Positions 1-8,913 are shown, counted from the stretch's first letter. The stretch: DNA of 64,000 nucleotides from Actinomycetospora straminea (GCF_028737255.1 NZ_JAQZAN010000005.1:186001-250000); one strand, 5' to 3'. Program-made: numbers and translations. The notes: generated from the letters alone by a model not told the origin.

Positions 1-1
1 C

Positions 2-1666
2 CTGTGGCGCCAGGCCCAGCTCGTGGCCATGCATGGGCTGTTCGAGGTCACCGACGGCATCTACCAGGTCCGCGGGCTCGACCTGTCCAACATGACGATC
101 GTCGAGGGCGACCGCGGCGTGATCGTCATCGACCCCCTCATCTCCACCGAGACCGCCGCCGCCGGCCTCGCGCTCTACCGCGAGCACCGCGGCGACCGCC
201 CGGTCAGCGCGGTGATCTACACCCACAGCCACGTCGATCACTTCGGCGGCGTGCGCGGCATCGTCTCGGGCGACGACGTCGCCGCCGGGCGGGTGCCGAT
301 CCTCGCTCCGGAGGGGTTCCTCGAGCATGCCGTCGCCGAGAACGTCTACGCCGGCGCCGCGATGAGCCGCCGCGCGGCGTACATGTACGGGGCCGCGCTG
401 CCCGTCGGCCCGGCGGGCCAGATGGGTGCCGGGCTGGGCATGACCACCTCCACCGGCACCGTCACCCTGATCCCGCCGACCACCGACATCACCCACACCG
501 GCCAGGAGGAGACCCTCGACGGGGTCCGGATCGTCTTCCAGGTCACCCCGGGCACCGAGGCGCCGGCGGAGATGAACTTCCTTTTCCCCGACCGGCGCGC
601 CCTGTGCATGGCCGAGAACGCCACCCACACCCTGCACAACCTGCTCACCCTGCGCGGGGCTCTGGTCCGTGACCCCCGCGCCTGGGCTCGCTACCTGACC
701 GAGGCCATCGATCTGTTCGCCGACGACACCGACGTCGAGTTCGCCTCGCACCACTGGCCCACCTGGGGCCGCGACCGCATCGTGGCGCTGCTGTCCGAGC
801 AGCGCGACCTCTACGCCTACCAGCACGACCAGACCCTGCGGCTGCTCAACAAGGGCTACGTCGGCGCCGAGATCGCCGAGATGCTCGAGGTCCCGCCCGC
901 CCTCGAGGCCGCCTGGAACACCCACGGCTACTACGGGTCGATCAGCCACAACGTCAAGGCGGTCTACCAGCGCTACATGGGGTGGTTCGACGGCAACCCC
1001 GCCCACCTCTGGCAGCACCCACCGCAGGAGGCGGGCCGCCGCTACGTCGAGGTGATGGGCGGCCCCGACGCCGTGCTCGTCGCGGGACGGCGCGCCTTCG
1101 ACGCGGGCGACTTCCGCTGGACCGCGGAGCTCGTCAGCCACCTCGTGTTCACCGACCCCGCCAACACCGCTGCCCGCGAGCTCGAGGCCGCCGCGCTCGA
1201 ACAGCTGGCCTACGGCGCCGAGAACGGCACCTGGCGCAACTTCTACCTCACCGGCGCCCTCGAGCTCCGCGGCACCTCCGTCGGCACCCCCATCGTCGCC
1301 GCCTCGCCCGACATGATCGCCCAGCTCACCCTCGACCAGCTCTTCGACAGCATCGCCATCCAGGTCGACGGACCGAAAGCCTGGCACCTCACCTCCGCCG
1401 TCGACTGGACCATCGACGACACCGCCTACTGGACCCGGCTCGCCAACGGCGTGCTCACCCACGGCGAGGGCACCGTCCGCGGCGGCGCGGACGCGCGCGT
1501 CGCCGTCGCCCGGACCGGGCTGCTCGCCCTGCTCAGCGGCGCCACCACACCCGAGGCCCTCACCACGTCCGGCGACCTGACCATCGACGGAGCCGGCGAC
1601 GTCCTGACCACCGTTCTCGGCGTCCTCGACCCCCCGGACCCCGGCTTCGCCATCGTCACGCCCTGA
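2..1666 (+). CDS. Alkylsulfatase of the metallo-beta-lactamase fold (5'-truncated by window edge)
   Basis: Probably hydrolyses linear or branched alkyl sulfates (SDS-type detergents) to alcohol and sulfate. The zinc-binding motif THSHVDH lies at about residues 67-73 of the reading frame counted from GTG 23. The last ~140 residues fit the SCP2-like sterol-carrier domain found at the C-terminus of this family. The frame stays open to the window edge, and the residues before GTG 23 (LWRQAQLV) continue family-like sequence, so the true start lies upstream; family members are usually about 620-660 residues and 554 are visible here. Whether it is a retaining (SdsA1-like) or inverting (Pisa1-like) enzyme cannot be told. 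It lies close to a secondary-alcohol dehydrogenase, an esterase and a Baeyer-Villiger-like enzyme, which could process the released alcohol. Confidence 0.9.
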   Translation: MWRQAQLVAMHGLFEVTDGIYQVRGLDLSNMTIVEGDRGVIVIDPLISTETAAAGLALYREHRGDRPVSAVIYTHSHVDHFGGVRGIVSGDDVAAGRVPILAPEGFLEHAVAENVYAGAAMSRRAAYMYGAALPVGPAGQMGAGLGMTTSTGTVTLIPPTTDITHTGQEETLDGVRIVFQVTPGTEAPAEMNFLFPDRRALCMAENATHTLHNLLTLRGALVRDPRAWARYLTEAIDLFADDTDVEFASHHWPTWGRDRIVALLSEQRDLYAYQHDQTLRLLNKGYVGAEIAEMLEVPPALEAAWNTHGYYGSISHNVKAVYQRYMGWFDGNPAHLWQHPPQEAGRRYVEVMGGPDAVLVAGRRAFDAGDFRWTAELVSHLVFTDPANTAARELEAAALEQLAYGAENGTWRNFYLTGALELRGTSVGTPIVAASPDMIAQLTLDQLFDSIAIQVDGPKAWHLTSAVDWTIDDTAYWTRLANGVLTHGEGTVRGGADARVAVARTGLLALLSGATTPEALTTSGDLTIDGAGDVLTTVLGVLDPPDPGFAIVTP

Positions 1667-1690
1667 CCCCGATCAACCGAGGAGCGCGAC

Positions 1691-2050
1691 GTGGGTGCTG
1701 CCATCGGAGCGGTCCTGCCCCTCGGCATCGGCGTGGCACTGAGCCCGGTACCGATCATCGCCGTGGTGCTGATGCTCGCCACACCTCGTGGACGGGTCAA
1801 CGGGCCAGCGTTCATCACCGGCTGGGTCCTCGGACTCGCCGTCGTCGGGGCCGTCGTCCTGGCGCTCTCCGCCGGAGCCGGCGCCGCCGAGGGCGACGAA
1901 CGACCGGCCGCCTGGGTCTCGATCGTGAAGATTCTTCTCGGGGCGGTGATGCTGGTGCTCGCGGTCCGGCAGTGGCGCGACCGACCCCGTGCGTGCGCTC
2001 CCCCGGGGCACCAGGAACGCACACACGGGGCGCGCTCGGTCAGAAGGTGA
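1691..2050 (+). pseudogene. GAP-family (Sap-like) membrane protein, C-terminally truncated
   Basis: The first ~95 residues resemble the N-terminal half of GAP-family proteins, related to mycobacterial Sap proteins that help export surface lipids. Three hydrophobic segments are visible (about residues 5-30, 38-60 and 75-92). Family members normally have about 210-230 residues and six membrane segments. Here the family-like sequence ends at about residue 97 and the frame runs through an inverted repeat (1985-2030) before stopping at 119. I infer a remnant whose 3' half was lost when the repeat or the neighbouring convergent gene came to lie here. The start is GTG 1691, shortly after a GAGGAGC-like Shine-Dalgarno. 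It could still be a short membrane protein. Confidence 0.6.
1985..2030. terminator. Long hairpin between convergent genes, REP-like
   Basis: The arms 1985-1997 and 2018-2030 pair at 12 of 13 positions around a ~20-nt loop that itself contains a C5/G4 inverted repeat. It lies just before the stop codons of the truncated GAP gene (+) and the alcohol dehydrogenase (-), as expected of a bidirectional terminator. There is no U-tract, and the position exactly where GAP homology ends also fits a mobile palindromic repeat. Confidence 0.55.
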
Positions 2051-3101
2051 TGAGCGGCTTGATGATCCCGTCGCGCTTGTGCGTCATCATGTCGAAGGCC
2101 TCCTCGACCTGGTCGATGGCCATCCGGTGGGTGGTCATCGGGGTCGGATCGATCTTGCCGTTCACCATCAGGCGCATCAGGCGCTCCATGCGCAGCCGCC
2201 CGCCCGGGCACAGGTCGGTGACGATCTTCTTGGACGCCATGCCCAGCCCCCACGCGTCCAGCGGCATGGTCACCGTCGGCCCGGACTCCCCGTGGTACCC
2301 GACGTTGGACAACGTCCCGCCGGGCCGGGTGGCGTAGAGCGCCGCCTCGAAGGTGACCTGGTTGCCCAGCGCCTCCACCGTGGAGTCCGCCCCGCCGTCG
2401 GTCAGCTCGACGATCTGCTCGGCGACGTTGCCCGACGCCGGGTCGATGACCACGTCCGCGCCGAAGCGCCGCGACATCTCCTGGCGGTTGGGGATGCCCT
2501 CGACGGTGATGACGAGCCCGGCGCCGCGCAGCTTGGCCCCGATCGTCGCCGACAGGCCCACCGCGCCCTGCGCGAAGATCGCCACCGTGCCCCCGACGGG
2601 GATGTTGGCGTTCTCCGAGCCGATGATGCCGGTGGAGAGCATGTCGCAGGCGTAGACCGCCGCCTCGTCGGAGAGCCCCTCGGGGATCGGCGCGAGGTTG
2701 TAGTCGGCGTCGTTGACGTGGAAGTACTCGGCCATGTTGCCGTCCTTCTGGACGGTGAACCGGTAGCCGCCCAGCGGCCCACCGCACTGCGAGGTGTAGC
2801 CGGCCTGGCAGTTGTCGCACGTGCCGTCGGGCGTCACGGCGTTGACCGCGACCCGGTCGCCGACCTTCATCGAGGTGACGCCCTCGCCGACCTCGTGCAC
2901 GATCCCCACGCTCTCGTGCCCGAGCAGCCGCCCCTCCGGCACCGGCAGCAGCCCGGCGACGGTGTGCACGTCGGAGGTGCAGATCAGCGCCCGCGTGGTC
3001 TTCACGACCGCGTCGCCCGGCCCGGCCCTCGGGATGTCCCGCTCGACCAGACCGAACTTGCCGGTGCCGAGGATCGCGAGCGCCTTCATGGTGTCGGACA
3101 T
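2040..3101 (-). CDS. Zinc-dependent secondary alcohol dehydrogenase (CbADH/TbADH type)
   Basis: Oxidises an alcohol, probably secondary, to a ketone with NAD(P)+. The 353-residue protein has catalytic zinc ligands in the pattern of the Clostridium/Thermoanaerobacter secondary alcohol dehydrogenases: Cys41 (CTSDVHT), His62-Glu63 (GHES) and Asp153 (CDMLSTG). The phrases EYFHVNDAD, AKLRGAG and LCPGGRLR are also typical of that group. Unlike those enzymes it keeps a cysteine cluster (Cys95, Cys98, Cys106) where other alcohol dehydrogenases bind structural zinc. A nucleotide-binding motif GAVGL lies near residue 180. The start ATG 3101 is preceded by a strong AAGGAGG. The esterase-like gene ends 10 bp upstream, so the two form one transcript. 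Confidence 0.9.
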   Translation of the reverse strand: MSDTMKALAILGTGKFGLVERDIPRAGPGDAVVKTTRALICTSDVHTVAGLLPVPEGRLLGHESVGIVHEVGEGVTSMKVGDRVAVNAVTPDGTCDNCQAGYTSQCGGPLGGYRFTVQKDGNMAEYFHVNDADYNLAPIPEGLSDEAAVYACDMLSTGIIGSENANIPVGGTVAIFAQGAVGLSATIGAKLRGAGLVITVEGIPNRQEMSRRFGADVVIDPASGNVAEQIVELTDGGADSTVEALGNQVTFEAALYATRPGGTLSNVGYHGESGPTVTMPLDAWGLGMASKKIVTDLCPGGRLRMERLMRLMVNGKIDPTPMTTHRMAIDQVEEAFDMMTHKRDGIIKPLITF

Positions 3102-3111
3102 GGGTCCTCCT

Positions 3112-4284
3112 TCAGAGGCTCGAGTAGAGGGCGGCTTCGACGTCGCCGTAGAGCTGCCAGGCTTCGTCGGTGATGAACGGCAGCGAGTTGGTGTAGATCG
3201 ACGCGCAGACACCGGTCGAGCGGTCGACGAAGAAGTGCGTGTTGAACAGCCCCGCCCAGGCGCCGGTCCAGGCCCGGCGGGCGCCCGGCAGGTCGACGGT
3301 GTTGAGCAGCAGGCCGTAGCCCCACGTCCAGCCCTCACCGAGGGTCAGGGTGCCGGTGATCGAGGCGTCGGCGCTCTCGATCACGGTCGGCATGGGGGCG
3401 CCGTCGAGCTGGTCGGTGAAGGCCGCGTCGACCGTGGCTTCGTCGAGGATGCGGACCCCGTCGAGCTCGCCGCCGCGCAGCAGCGCGCGCTCGAAGCGGA
3501 TGTAGTCGCGGGGGGTCGAGTGCAGCCCGTGGCCGCCGGCCCACCACTGGGGATCGTCCGGCAGCACGTTCCCGGCAGAGCCCCAGGTGCCGTCCTCACC
3601 CCGCACGTGCACGGCGGTCTTGTTGGCCTGGCGCCCGTCGTCGAGGGCGAACATCGTGTCGTCCATCCCGAGCGGTCCGGTGATCCCCTCCTTGATCACG
3701 ACGTCCAAGGTCGTGCCGGCGACCTTCTCCACGACCTTGCCCAGCCAGTCGGTGTTGATGCCGTACTCGAACTTCGTGCCCGGGTCGGCCACCAGGGGCG
3801 CCCCGAACGCCGCCAGATCGCCCGGCACGACGTTGGGCAGACCGGTGACGTCCTCGTACTTCTTGAGATCGGCGTTCCAGAACCAGTACGACAGCCCCGA
3901 GGTGTGGGTGATCAGATGCTTGACGGTGGCCTGCGACGTCGGCGCGCGCAGCCTCGGGGTGTCGCCGTCGAAGCCGTCGAGCACCGGGAGGTCGGCGAAC
4001 TCGGGGACGTAGTCCGCGACCGGCTGGGAGATGTCCAGCTCGCCGCGCTCCACCTGCTGCAGCGCCGCCGCGGTCGCGACCATCTTCGTCATGGACATGA
4101 TCCGGAAGTGGGTCGAGGTGGAGACCGGCTGCGGGCCGGCGTCGGTCAGACGGACGCCGGCCGCGCCCTCGTAGATCACTCCGTCGGCGTCGGCCGCGAT
4201 GGCGGCCACGTGCGGCACGCCGCCGCGCTCCACCGCGGACGACAGCACTCTGTCGATCCCGGCTCCGTCGATCGATCTGGGCAC
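3112..4284 (-). CDS. Serine hydrolase of the beta-lactamase fold (family VIII esterase-like)
   Basis: Likely a cytoplasmic carboxylesterase; there is no signal peptide, unlike secreted beta-lactamases. Ser64-x-x-Lys67 (SMTK) is the nucleophile/base pair, Tyr174 (YGIN) is the probable second catalytic residue, and WTGAWAG near residue 335 sits where beta-lactamases have KTG/HxG. I chose GTG 4284 because GAGGAGG lies 5 nt upstream; a longer frame from ATG 4320 would start before that Shine-Dalgarno and add 12 non-conserved residues. It is co-transcribed with the alcohol dehydrogenase and divergent from the Baeyer-Villiger-like gene, so hydrolysis of the ester made by that enzyme is the natural guess. 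The substrate is unknown. Confidence 0.85.
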   Translation of the reverse strand: MPRSIDGAGIDRVLSSAVERGGVPHVAAIAADADGVIYEGAAGVRLTDAGPQPVSTSTHFRIMSMTKMVATAAALQQVERGELDISQPVADYVPEFADLPVLDGFDGDTPRLRAPTSQATVKHLITHTSGLSYWFWNADLKKYEDVTGLPNVVPGDLAAFGAPLVADPGTKFEYGINTDWLGKVVEKVAGTTLDVVIKEGITGPLGMDDTMFALDDGRQANKTAVHVRGEDGTWGSAGNVLPDDPQWWAGGHGLHSTPRDYIRFERALLRGGELDGVRILDEATVDAAFTDQLDGAPMPTVIESADASITGTLTLGEGWTWGYGLLLNTVDLPGARRAWTGAWAGLFNTHFFVDRSTGVCASIYTNSLPFITDEAWQLYGDVEAALYSSL

Positions 4285-4341
4285 CTCGGCCTCCTCGGTC
4301 GGTGTCGCTCCCCATGACAACCCCGGAGTGACCCAGGTCTC

Positions 4342-4357
4342 CCACCCCTTCGGGTGG
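4342..4357. promoter_or_regulatory. Palindrome in the divergent esterase/BVMO promoter region
   Basis: CCACCCCTTCGGGTGG forms a 6-bp stem around CTTC. It sits between two divergent starts, where a terminator is not expected. The same 16 bases are the core of a longer palindrome (8890-8913) 58 bp upstream of the LAL regulator gene. I infer a possible shared operator for that regulator; an unrelated hairpin cannot be excluded. Confidence 0.35.
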
Positions 4358-4427
4358 TCGTCTCGGGCCCGGACGCCCGCAGCCTCCGTGCAGGGCGATC
4401 GGGACCACCTGACGAGAGGACCTCACG

Positions 4428-6065
4428 GTGACGACATCAGCTCCTGGGAACACGAGGGAACCCACCGCGACATCGGAGGTCGACGCTGTCGTCCTCGGCG
4501 CCGGGGTCGCCGGGCTCTACCAGCTCCATCAGCTGCGCGAGCAGGGCTTGCGCGTGCGGGCGTTCGACGCCGCCGGAGACGTCGGCGGGACGTGGTGGTG
4601 GAACCGCTACCCCGGGGCCCGGTTCGACTCGGAGGGCTACATCTACCAGTACCTGTTCGACGAGAGCCTCTACAAGGACTGGTCGTGGAGCCAGAAGTTC
4701 CCCGGTCAGCCCGAGATCGAGCGGTGGATGCACTACGTCACCGATCGACTCGGCCTGCGGGAGGACATCCAGTTCAACACCAGGATCACGGTCGCGAACT
4801 ACGACGAGGACCGCGGACGGTGGCTGGTGCACACCGACCAGGGCGACGTCGTCGACACCCAGTTCTTCATCTCGTGCGCGGGGATGCTGTCGGCACCGTT
4901 GAAGAACATCCAGGGCACCGACGACTTCCGGGGAGAGCTCGTCTTCAGCTCCTCCTACCCCGCCGAGGGCCTCGAGCTGGCCGGCAAGCGCGTCGGCGTG
5001 GTCGGGATCGGCGCGACCGGCATCCAGATCATCCAGTCCATCGCCGGCGAGGCCGGGCACCTCACGGTGTTCGCGCGCACCCCGCAGTACGTGCTGCCGA
5101 TGAAGAACCCGACCTACAGCGAGGAGGACCAGCAGGCCTACAAGGCGCGCTTCGAGGAGCTGCGGGAGACCATCCCGCACACCTTCACCGGGTTCGAGTA
5201 CGACTTCGAGCACGCCTGGGCCGACTGCACCCCGGAACAGCGCGAGGCGATCCTGGAGGAGATCTACCAGGACGGCTCGCTGAAGCTCTGGCTCGCGGGC
5301 TTCGGCGAGATGTTCTTCTCCGAGGAGGTCTCCGAGGTCGTCTCGGAGTTCGTGCGCGGGAAGATGCGCGAGCGGCTTCGCCACGACCCGCACCTCGTCG
5401 ACACCCTGGTGCCGACCGACTACGGCTTCGGCACCCATCGCGTCCCGCTGGAGAACGGCTACCTCGAGGTCTACCACCGCGACGACGTCGACCTGGTCAA
5501 CGTGCGGAACAACCCGATCGCGCAGATCACCCCGACCGGTGTCGAGCTGGAGGACGGCACGCACCACGAGCTCGACGTCATCATCCTCGCGACCGGCTTC
5601 GATGCCGGCACCGGAGCCCTGACCCGCATCGACATCCGCGGACGCGACGGCCGGTCCCTGGCCGACGAGTGGGGGCGCGACATCCGCACCACCATGGGTC
5701 TGGCCAAGTACGGCTACCCGAATCTCCTCACCACCGCCGTGCCCCTCGCGCCCTCGGCGGCGCTGTGCAACATGACCACCTGCCTGCAGCAGCAGACCGA
5801 GTGGATCACCAACGCCGTCAAGGACCTGCGGGCGGAGGGCAAGACGACCATCGAGCCCACCGCCGAGGGCGAGGACGCGTGGGTCGAGCACCACGAGGAG
5901 GTCGCGAGCGCCACGATCGTGCCGCGGACCACCTCCTGGTACCTCGGCTCGAACGTCCCGGGCAAGCCACGGCGCCTGCTGTCCTACATCGGCGGGGTCG
6001 GCACCTACCGCCGCAAGTGCGACGACGAGGCGGCCGCGGGCTACCCGGCCTTCACCCGCCGCTGA
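4428..6065 (+). CDS. FAD/NADPH monooxygenase of the Baeyer-Villiger family, altered fingerprint
   Basis: Expected to oxidise a ketone to an ester or lactone with NADPH and O2. The 545 residues contain an FAD Rossmann motif (GAGVAG, 24-29), the GGTWWWNRYPGARFD block typical of cyclohexanone-monooxygenase relatives (53-67), and a second NADPH-binding Rossmann motif (GIGATG, 193-198). The type I fingerprint FxGxxxHxxxWP is present at 167-178, but the His is Phe173 and the Trp is Tyr177. Start GTG 4428 follows GAGAGGA. It is divergent from the esterase and secondary alcohol dehydrogenase genes and is followed by a convergent LAL regulator. The family is certain; true Baeyer-Villiger activity is less so because of the fingerprint changes. 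Confidence 0.85.
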   Translation: MTTSAPGNTREPTATSEVDAVVLGAGVAGLYQLHQLREQGLRVRAFDAAGDVGGTWWWNRYPGARFDSEGYIYQYLFDESLYKDWSWSQKFPGQPEIERWMHYVTDRLGLREDIQFNTRITVANYDEDRGRWLVHTDQGDVVDTQFFISCAGMLSAPLKNIQGTDDFRGELVFSSSYPAEGLELAGKRVGVVGIGATGIQIIQSIAGEAGHLTVFARTPQYVLPMKNPTYSEEDQQAYKARFEELRETIPHTFTGFEYDFEHAWADCTPEQREAILEEIYQDGSLKLWLAGFGEMFFSEEVSEVVSEFVRGKMRERLRHDPHLVDTLVPTDYGFGTHRVPLENGYLEVYHRDDVDLVNVRNNPIAQITPTGVELEDGTHHELDVIILATGFDAGTGALTRIDIRGRDGRSLADEWGRDIRTTMGLAKYGYPNLLTTAVPLAPSAALCNMTTCLQQQTEWITNAVKDLRAEGKTTIEPTAEGEDAWVEHHEEVASATIVPRTTSWYLGSNVPGKPRRLLSYIGGVGTYRRKCDDEAAAGYPAFTRR

Positions 6066-6114
6066 GGACGGCGACGGGGGCGGCACCGATCGGATCGGGC
6101 CGCCCCGTCCGCCG

Positions 6115-8832
6115 TCAGTCCGCGAGGACGCCGGCGCGCCGTGCGACCGCGACGGCCTCCGTGCGGTTCGCTGCCCCGAGCTTGGTGTAGATGGTCTTCA
6201 GGTACCACTTGACCGTGTTGACGGTGACGGCCAACGACCGCGCGACCTGCTGATTGGTCCGGCCGACCGCGAGCATCCCGAGGATCTCGACCTCGCGGCC
6301 GCTGAGGTCGAGCCCACCGGTCGTGGGAGGGTCGTCGAGCGCAGCCAGCGCGGCCAGCCCGGAGAGCGCCTCCGGCGAGCACGGGTCCTCGGTGGGCACG
6401 GGCCACGCGCCGGTGCGGCTCCGTGCGAGCAGGCGATCCACCACCGCCGCGACCGGGGGCCCGCCATCGAGGACGAGTTGCGGAGCGCCGGCCTCGAGGA
6501 CGGGTCCGACCACCGCGGCCAGCGTGCGCTCCGCGGCGAGCCGGCGTGCGGCCAGCTCCTGGATCGCCGCCAGGCGCACCCTCATCGCTGCCTCGGTACG
6601 GCGCTGGCCGCGTGTCGCGGCGTCGGCGACGACGCCCTCGAGCAGCCCCGCGGCCCGGTCGTACTCGCCCTCGGCGGCGTGGACGGCAGCCAACCCCGTC
6701 GTCCGCAGCTGTTCGATGACGACGCCGATACCGCCCCGCTGGTTCGAGCCCTCCGGGAGGTCGCGGACGACCCTGCGCGCCTCCCGCACGCGGCCCGCCG
6801 CGACCAGTTGGTCGATCCGTTCCACCCCGACCGCCGCACGCAACCGCGGCAGGTCCAGGCGCTCGGCGACGCGGTGGCCCTCCGCGAGCAGTTCCGCGGC
6901 CTCGGTCGGCGCGCCGCGGTGGGCCTTGATGCGCGCGAGCAGTGCGTAGCTCGCGACCATGAAGTCCACGACGCCGCTCTCGGCGCCGAGCTCGCCGCTC
7001 TCGACGAGCAGGTTCTCCGCCGCGTCGATCTCGCCGCGCGCGTAGTGCAGCTCTCCGAGCAACGCCCCGGCGAGCTGCGCGGCGTGCGAGCGGCGTCCGG
7101 CGGAGGCCCGGGCCAGCTCGACCGCGTCCCGGAAGTGCTCCTGGGCGCCGCGCACGTCCAGCTGCTCGAGGGCCGCGATCCCGGCGAAGCAGCGCCCGTA
7201 CACGCCGGCGAAAGGTCCCGTCGTGCGGTCGTGGAACGGGCGCGCCCACCGCTGGCGCTCCTGCGCGGCGTGGTGGCGCCGGGCGTAGATGTCGCAGAAG
7301 GACTGGATGTTCGCCGCGACGGCGACCACCCAGGGCCGGAACCTGCGGGGGTGGTCCAGGCTGCGCCGGACGAGCGACTCGGCGCGCTCGGTCCGGTCTC
7401 CGTAGATGTCGATGCAGGCCTGGACGACGTCGGCCTCGTTGTGCAGGTCGTCGTCCCGGTCGGGGGTCGGCAGGACGGGGCGCAACAGGTCGAGAGCCGC
7501 CTGCGCCTCACGCGTGCGCTGGAGCAGGCAGTTCGCCCACGCGACGGCCATCAGGAGCGCAGGGCGGTCGTCCGCGGCCGTGGCCGGCAGCCGCCCGATC
7601 AACCCGAGCAGGCTGACCATGCGGCTGTGCTCGACCAACGGCATGGCGTGCGCTTCGACGAGATCCGTCGCCCGCACCACGTCGCCGGCGGCGAGCGCGT
7701 GGGTCACCGCTTCGGTCACGAGTCCGTGCTCGGCGAACCACGCCGAGGCGGTGACGTGCAGAGCCGCGACCCGGGGGTGCTGGTCGCGCGCCAGCCGCCG
7801 CCGCAGGTGGTCGGCGAACAAGTGGTGGTAGCGGAACCACTCACGATCATCGTCGAGAGGACGCAGGAACAGGTCACGGCGCTCGAGCTCCTCGAGCATC
7901 GCCTGACCGTCGGCACGGCCGGCGAGTGCACCGGCGAGCTCGCCGCAGAGCCGGTCCGCGACCGACGTGGCCAGGAGGAAGTCGAGAATCTCGGAAGGGA
8001 GCGCGTCCAGGACGTTCTCGGCGAGGTACTCCCCCACCGAGTGGTGACGGCCCGAGAACCCGCGGATCAGCTCCGCCGGGTCGGCGGCCGCGCGCAACGA
8101 CAACGACACGAGCTGGAGCGCGGCGACCCAGCCGTCGGTGCCCTCCGAGAGTCGCGCGACGTCGTCACCGTCGAGCCGCAACCCGTTGAGCTCGACGAGG
8201 AACTCGCGGGTCTCGGGGAGATCGAACCGCAACACCTGCGCGTCGAGCTCGATGAGCTGCCCCCGGACCCGTAGCCGGCTCATCGGCAACTCCGGGCGAC
8301 GTCGACTGGTCAGCACGACCGACAGGTTCGGCGGCGCGAAGTCGAGCACGTGCACCAGAGCCCGATGAACATCCGCGTCCTCGACGAGGTGCCAGTCGTC
8401 GAACGCCAGCACGACCGACCGGTCCTGGGCGGCGATCCGCTCCAGCAGCACCGAGAGCGTGTAGCCCTGCATGTCCTCGGCGTTCTGCTCGATCAGCTCG
8501 ACGAGATCGCCGATCACGTCCTCCTCGGCCGGCACGGCGCGCCGGACCGCCTCGAGCAGGTGGGACAGGAACCAGTGCGACGCGTTGTCGTCCCGGTGCA
8601 GGCCGAGCCAGGCGACGACCGCACCACCAGCCCGCAGCCGCTCGAGCCACTGCACGGCCAACGTCGTCTTCCCGTACCCCGCCGGCGCGTGGATCACCGT
8701 CAGGCGGCGTACCCCGCTGTCCTGCAACACCCCCAGCAGCCGACTCCGCTCGATGACGTTGTGGACGTGGGTCGGTGCGCGGAACCGGACCGAGGCGTCC
8801 TGCGGCACCGCACGCCGTTGCGCGACCGTCAT
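6115..8832 (-). CDS. LuxR-family (LAL/MalT-type) ATP-binding transcriptional regulator
   Basis: A 905-residue regulator with the MalT-like plan: an N-terminal STAND-type NTPase with Walker A AGYGKTT (51-57) and a Walker B-like LAFDDWH near residue 135, a long helical TPR-like middle, and a LuxR helix-turn-helix over the last ~64 residues (LSGREVEIL ... NTVKWYLKTIYTKL). Such proteins bind ATP and an inducer, multimerise and activate a few promoters. I use ATG 8832, where the conserved sequence begins; an upstream in-frame ATG (8877) would add 15 unconserved residues. It is convergent with the Baeyer-Villiger-like gene 50 bp away. A palindrome upstream of it recurs in the esterase/BVMO promoter region, so it may control that cluster. 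Confidence 0.9.
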   Translation of the reverse strand: MTVAQRRAVPQDASVRFRAPTHVHNVIERSRLLGVLQDSGVRRLTVIHAPAGYGKTTLAVQWLERLRAGGAVVAWLGLHRDDNASHWFLSHLLEAVRRAVPAEEDVIGDLVELIEQNAEDMQGYTLSVLLERIAAQDRSVVLAFDDWHLVEDADVHRALVHVLDFAPPNLSVVLTSRRRPELPMSRLRVRGQLIELDAQVLRFDLPETREFLVELNGLRLDGDDVARLSEGTDGWVAALQLVSLSLRAAADPAELIRGFSGRHHSVGEYLAENVLDALPSEILDFLLATSVADRLCGELAGALAGRADGQAMLEELERRDLFLRPLDDDREWFRYHHLFADHLRRRLARDQHPRVAALHVTASAWFAEHGLVTEAVTHALAAGDVVRATDLVEAHAMPLVEHSRMVSLLGLIGRLPATAADDRPALLMAVAWANCLLQRTREAQAALDLLRPVLPTPDRDDDLHNEADVVQACIDIYGDRTERAESLVRRSLDHPRRFRPWVVAVAANIQSFCDIYARRHHAAQERQRWARPFHDRTTGPFAGVYGRCFAGIAALEQLDVRGAQEHFRDAVELARASAGRRSHAAQLAGALLGELHYARGEIDAAENLLVESGELGAESGVVDFMVASYALLARIKAHRGAPTEAAELLAEGHRVAERLDLPRLRAAVGVERIDQLVAAGRVREARRVVRDLPEGSNQRGGIGVVIEQLRTTGLAAVHAAEGEYDRAAGLLEGVVADAATRGQRRTEAAMRVRLAAIQELAARRLAAERTLAAVVGPVLEAGAPQLVLDGGPPVAAVVDRLLARSRTGAWPVPTEDPCSPEALSGLAALAALDDPPTTGGLDLSGREVEILGMLAVGRTNQQVARSLAVTVNTVKWYLKTIYTKLGAANRTEAVAVARRAGVLAD

Positions 8833-8889
8833 CCGCAGCCCCCGTCCTCGACCGAGTGACGGACACCACGTTCTCACCTCGAGGTGCCT

Positions 8890-8913
8890 CGACCCACCCC
8901 TTCGGGTGGGTCG
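8890..8913. terminator. Perfect 10-bp-stem hairpin after lysX / upstream of the LAL gene
   Basis: Arms 8890-8899 and 8904-8913 pair perfectly around the loop CTTC. It lies 64 bp beyond the lysX stop and could end lysX transcription. It also sits 58 bp upstream of the LAL gene and shares its 16-bp core with 4342-4357, so an operator role is an alternative. Confidence 0.5.

Noticed and set aside
1673-2026. Minus-strand frame opposite the GAP-like gene
   Set aside because: No domain or ribosome-binding site; the plus-strand frame carries clear membrane segments and family-like sequence.
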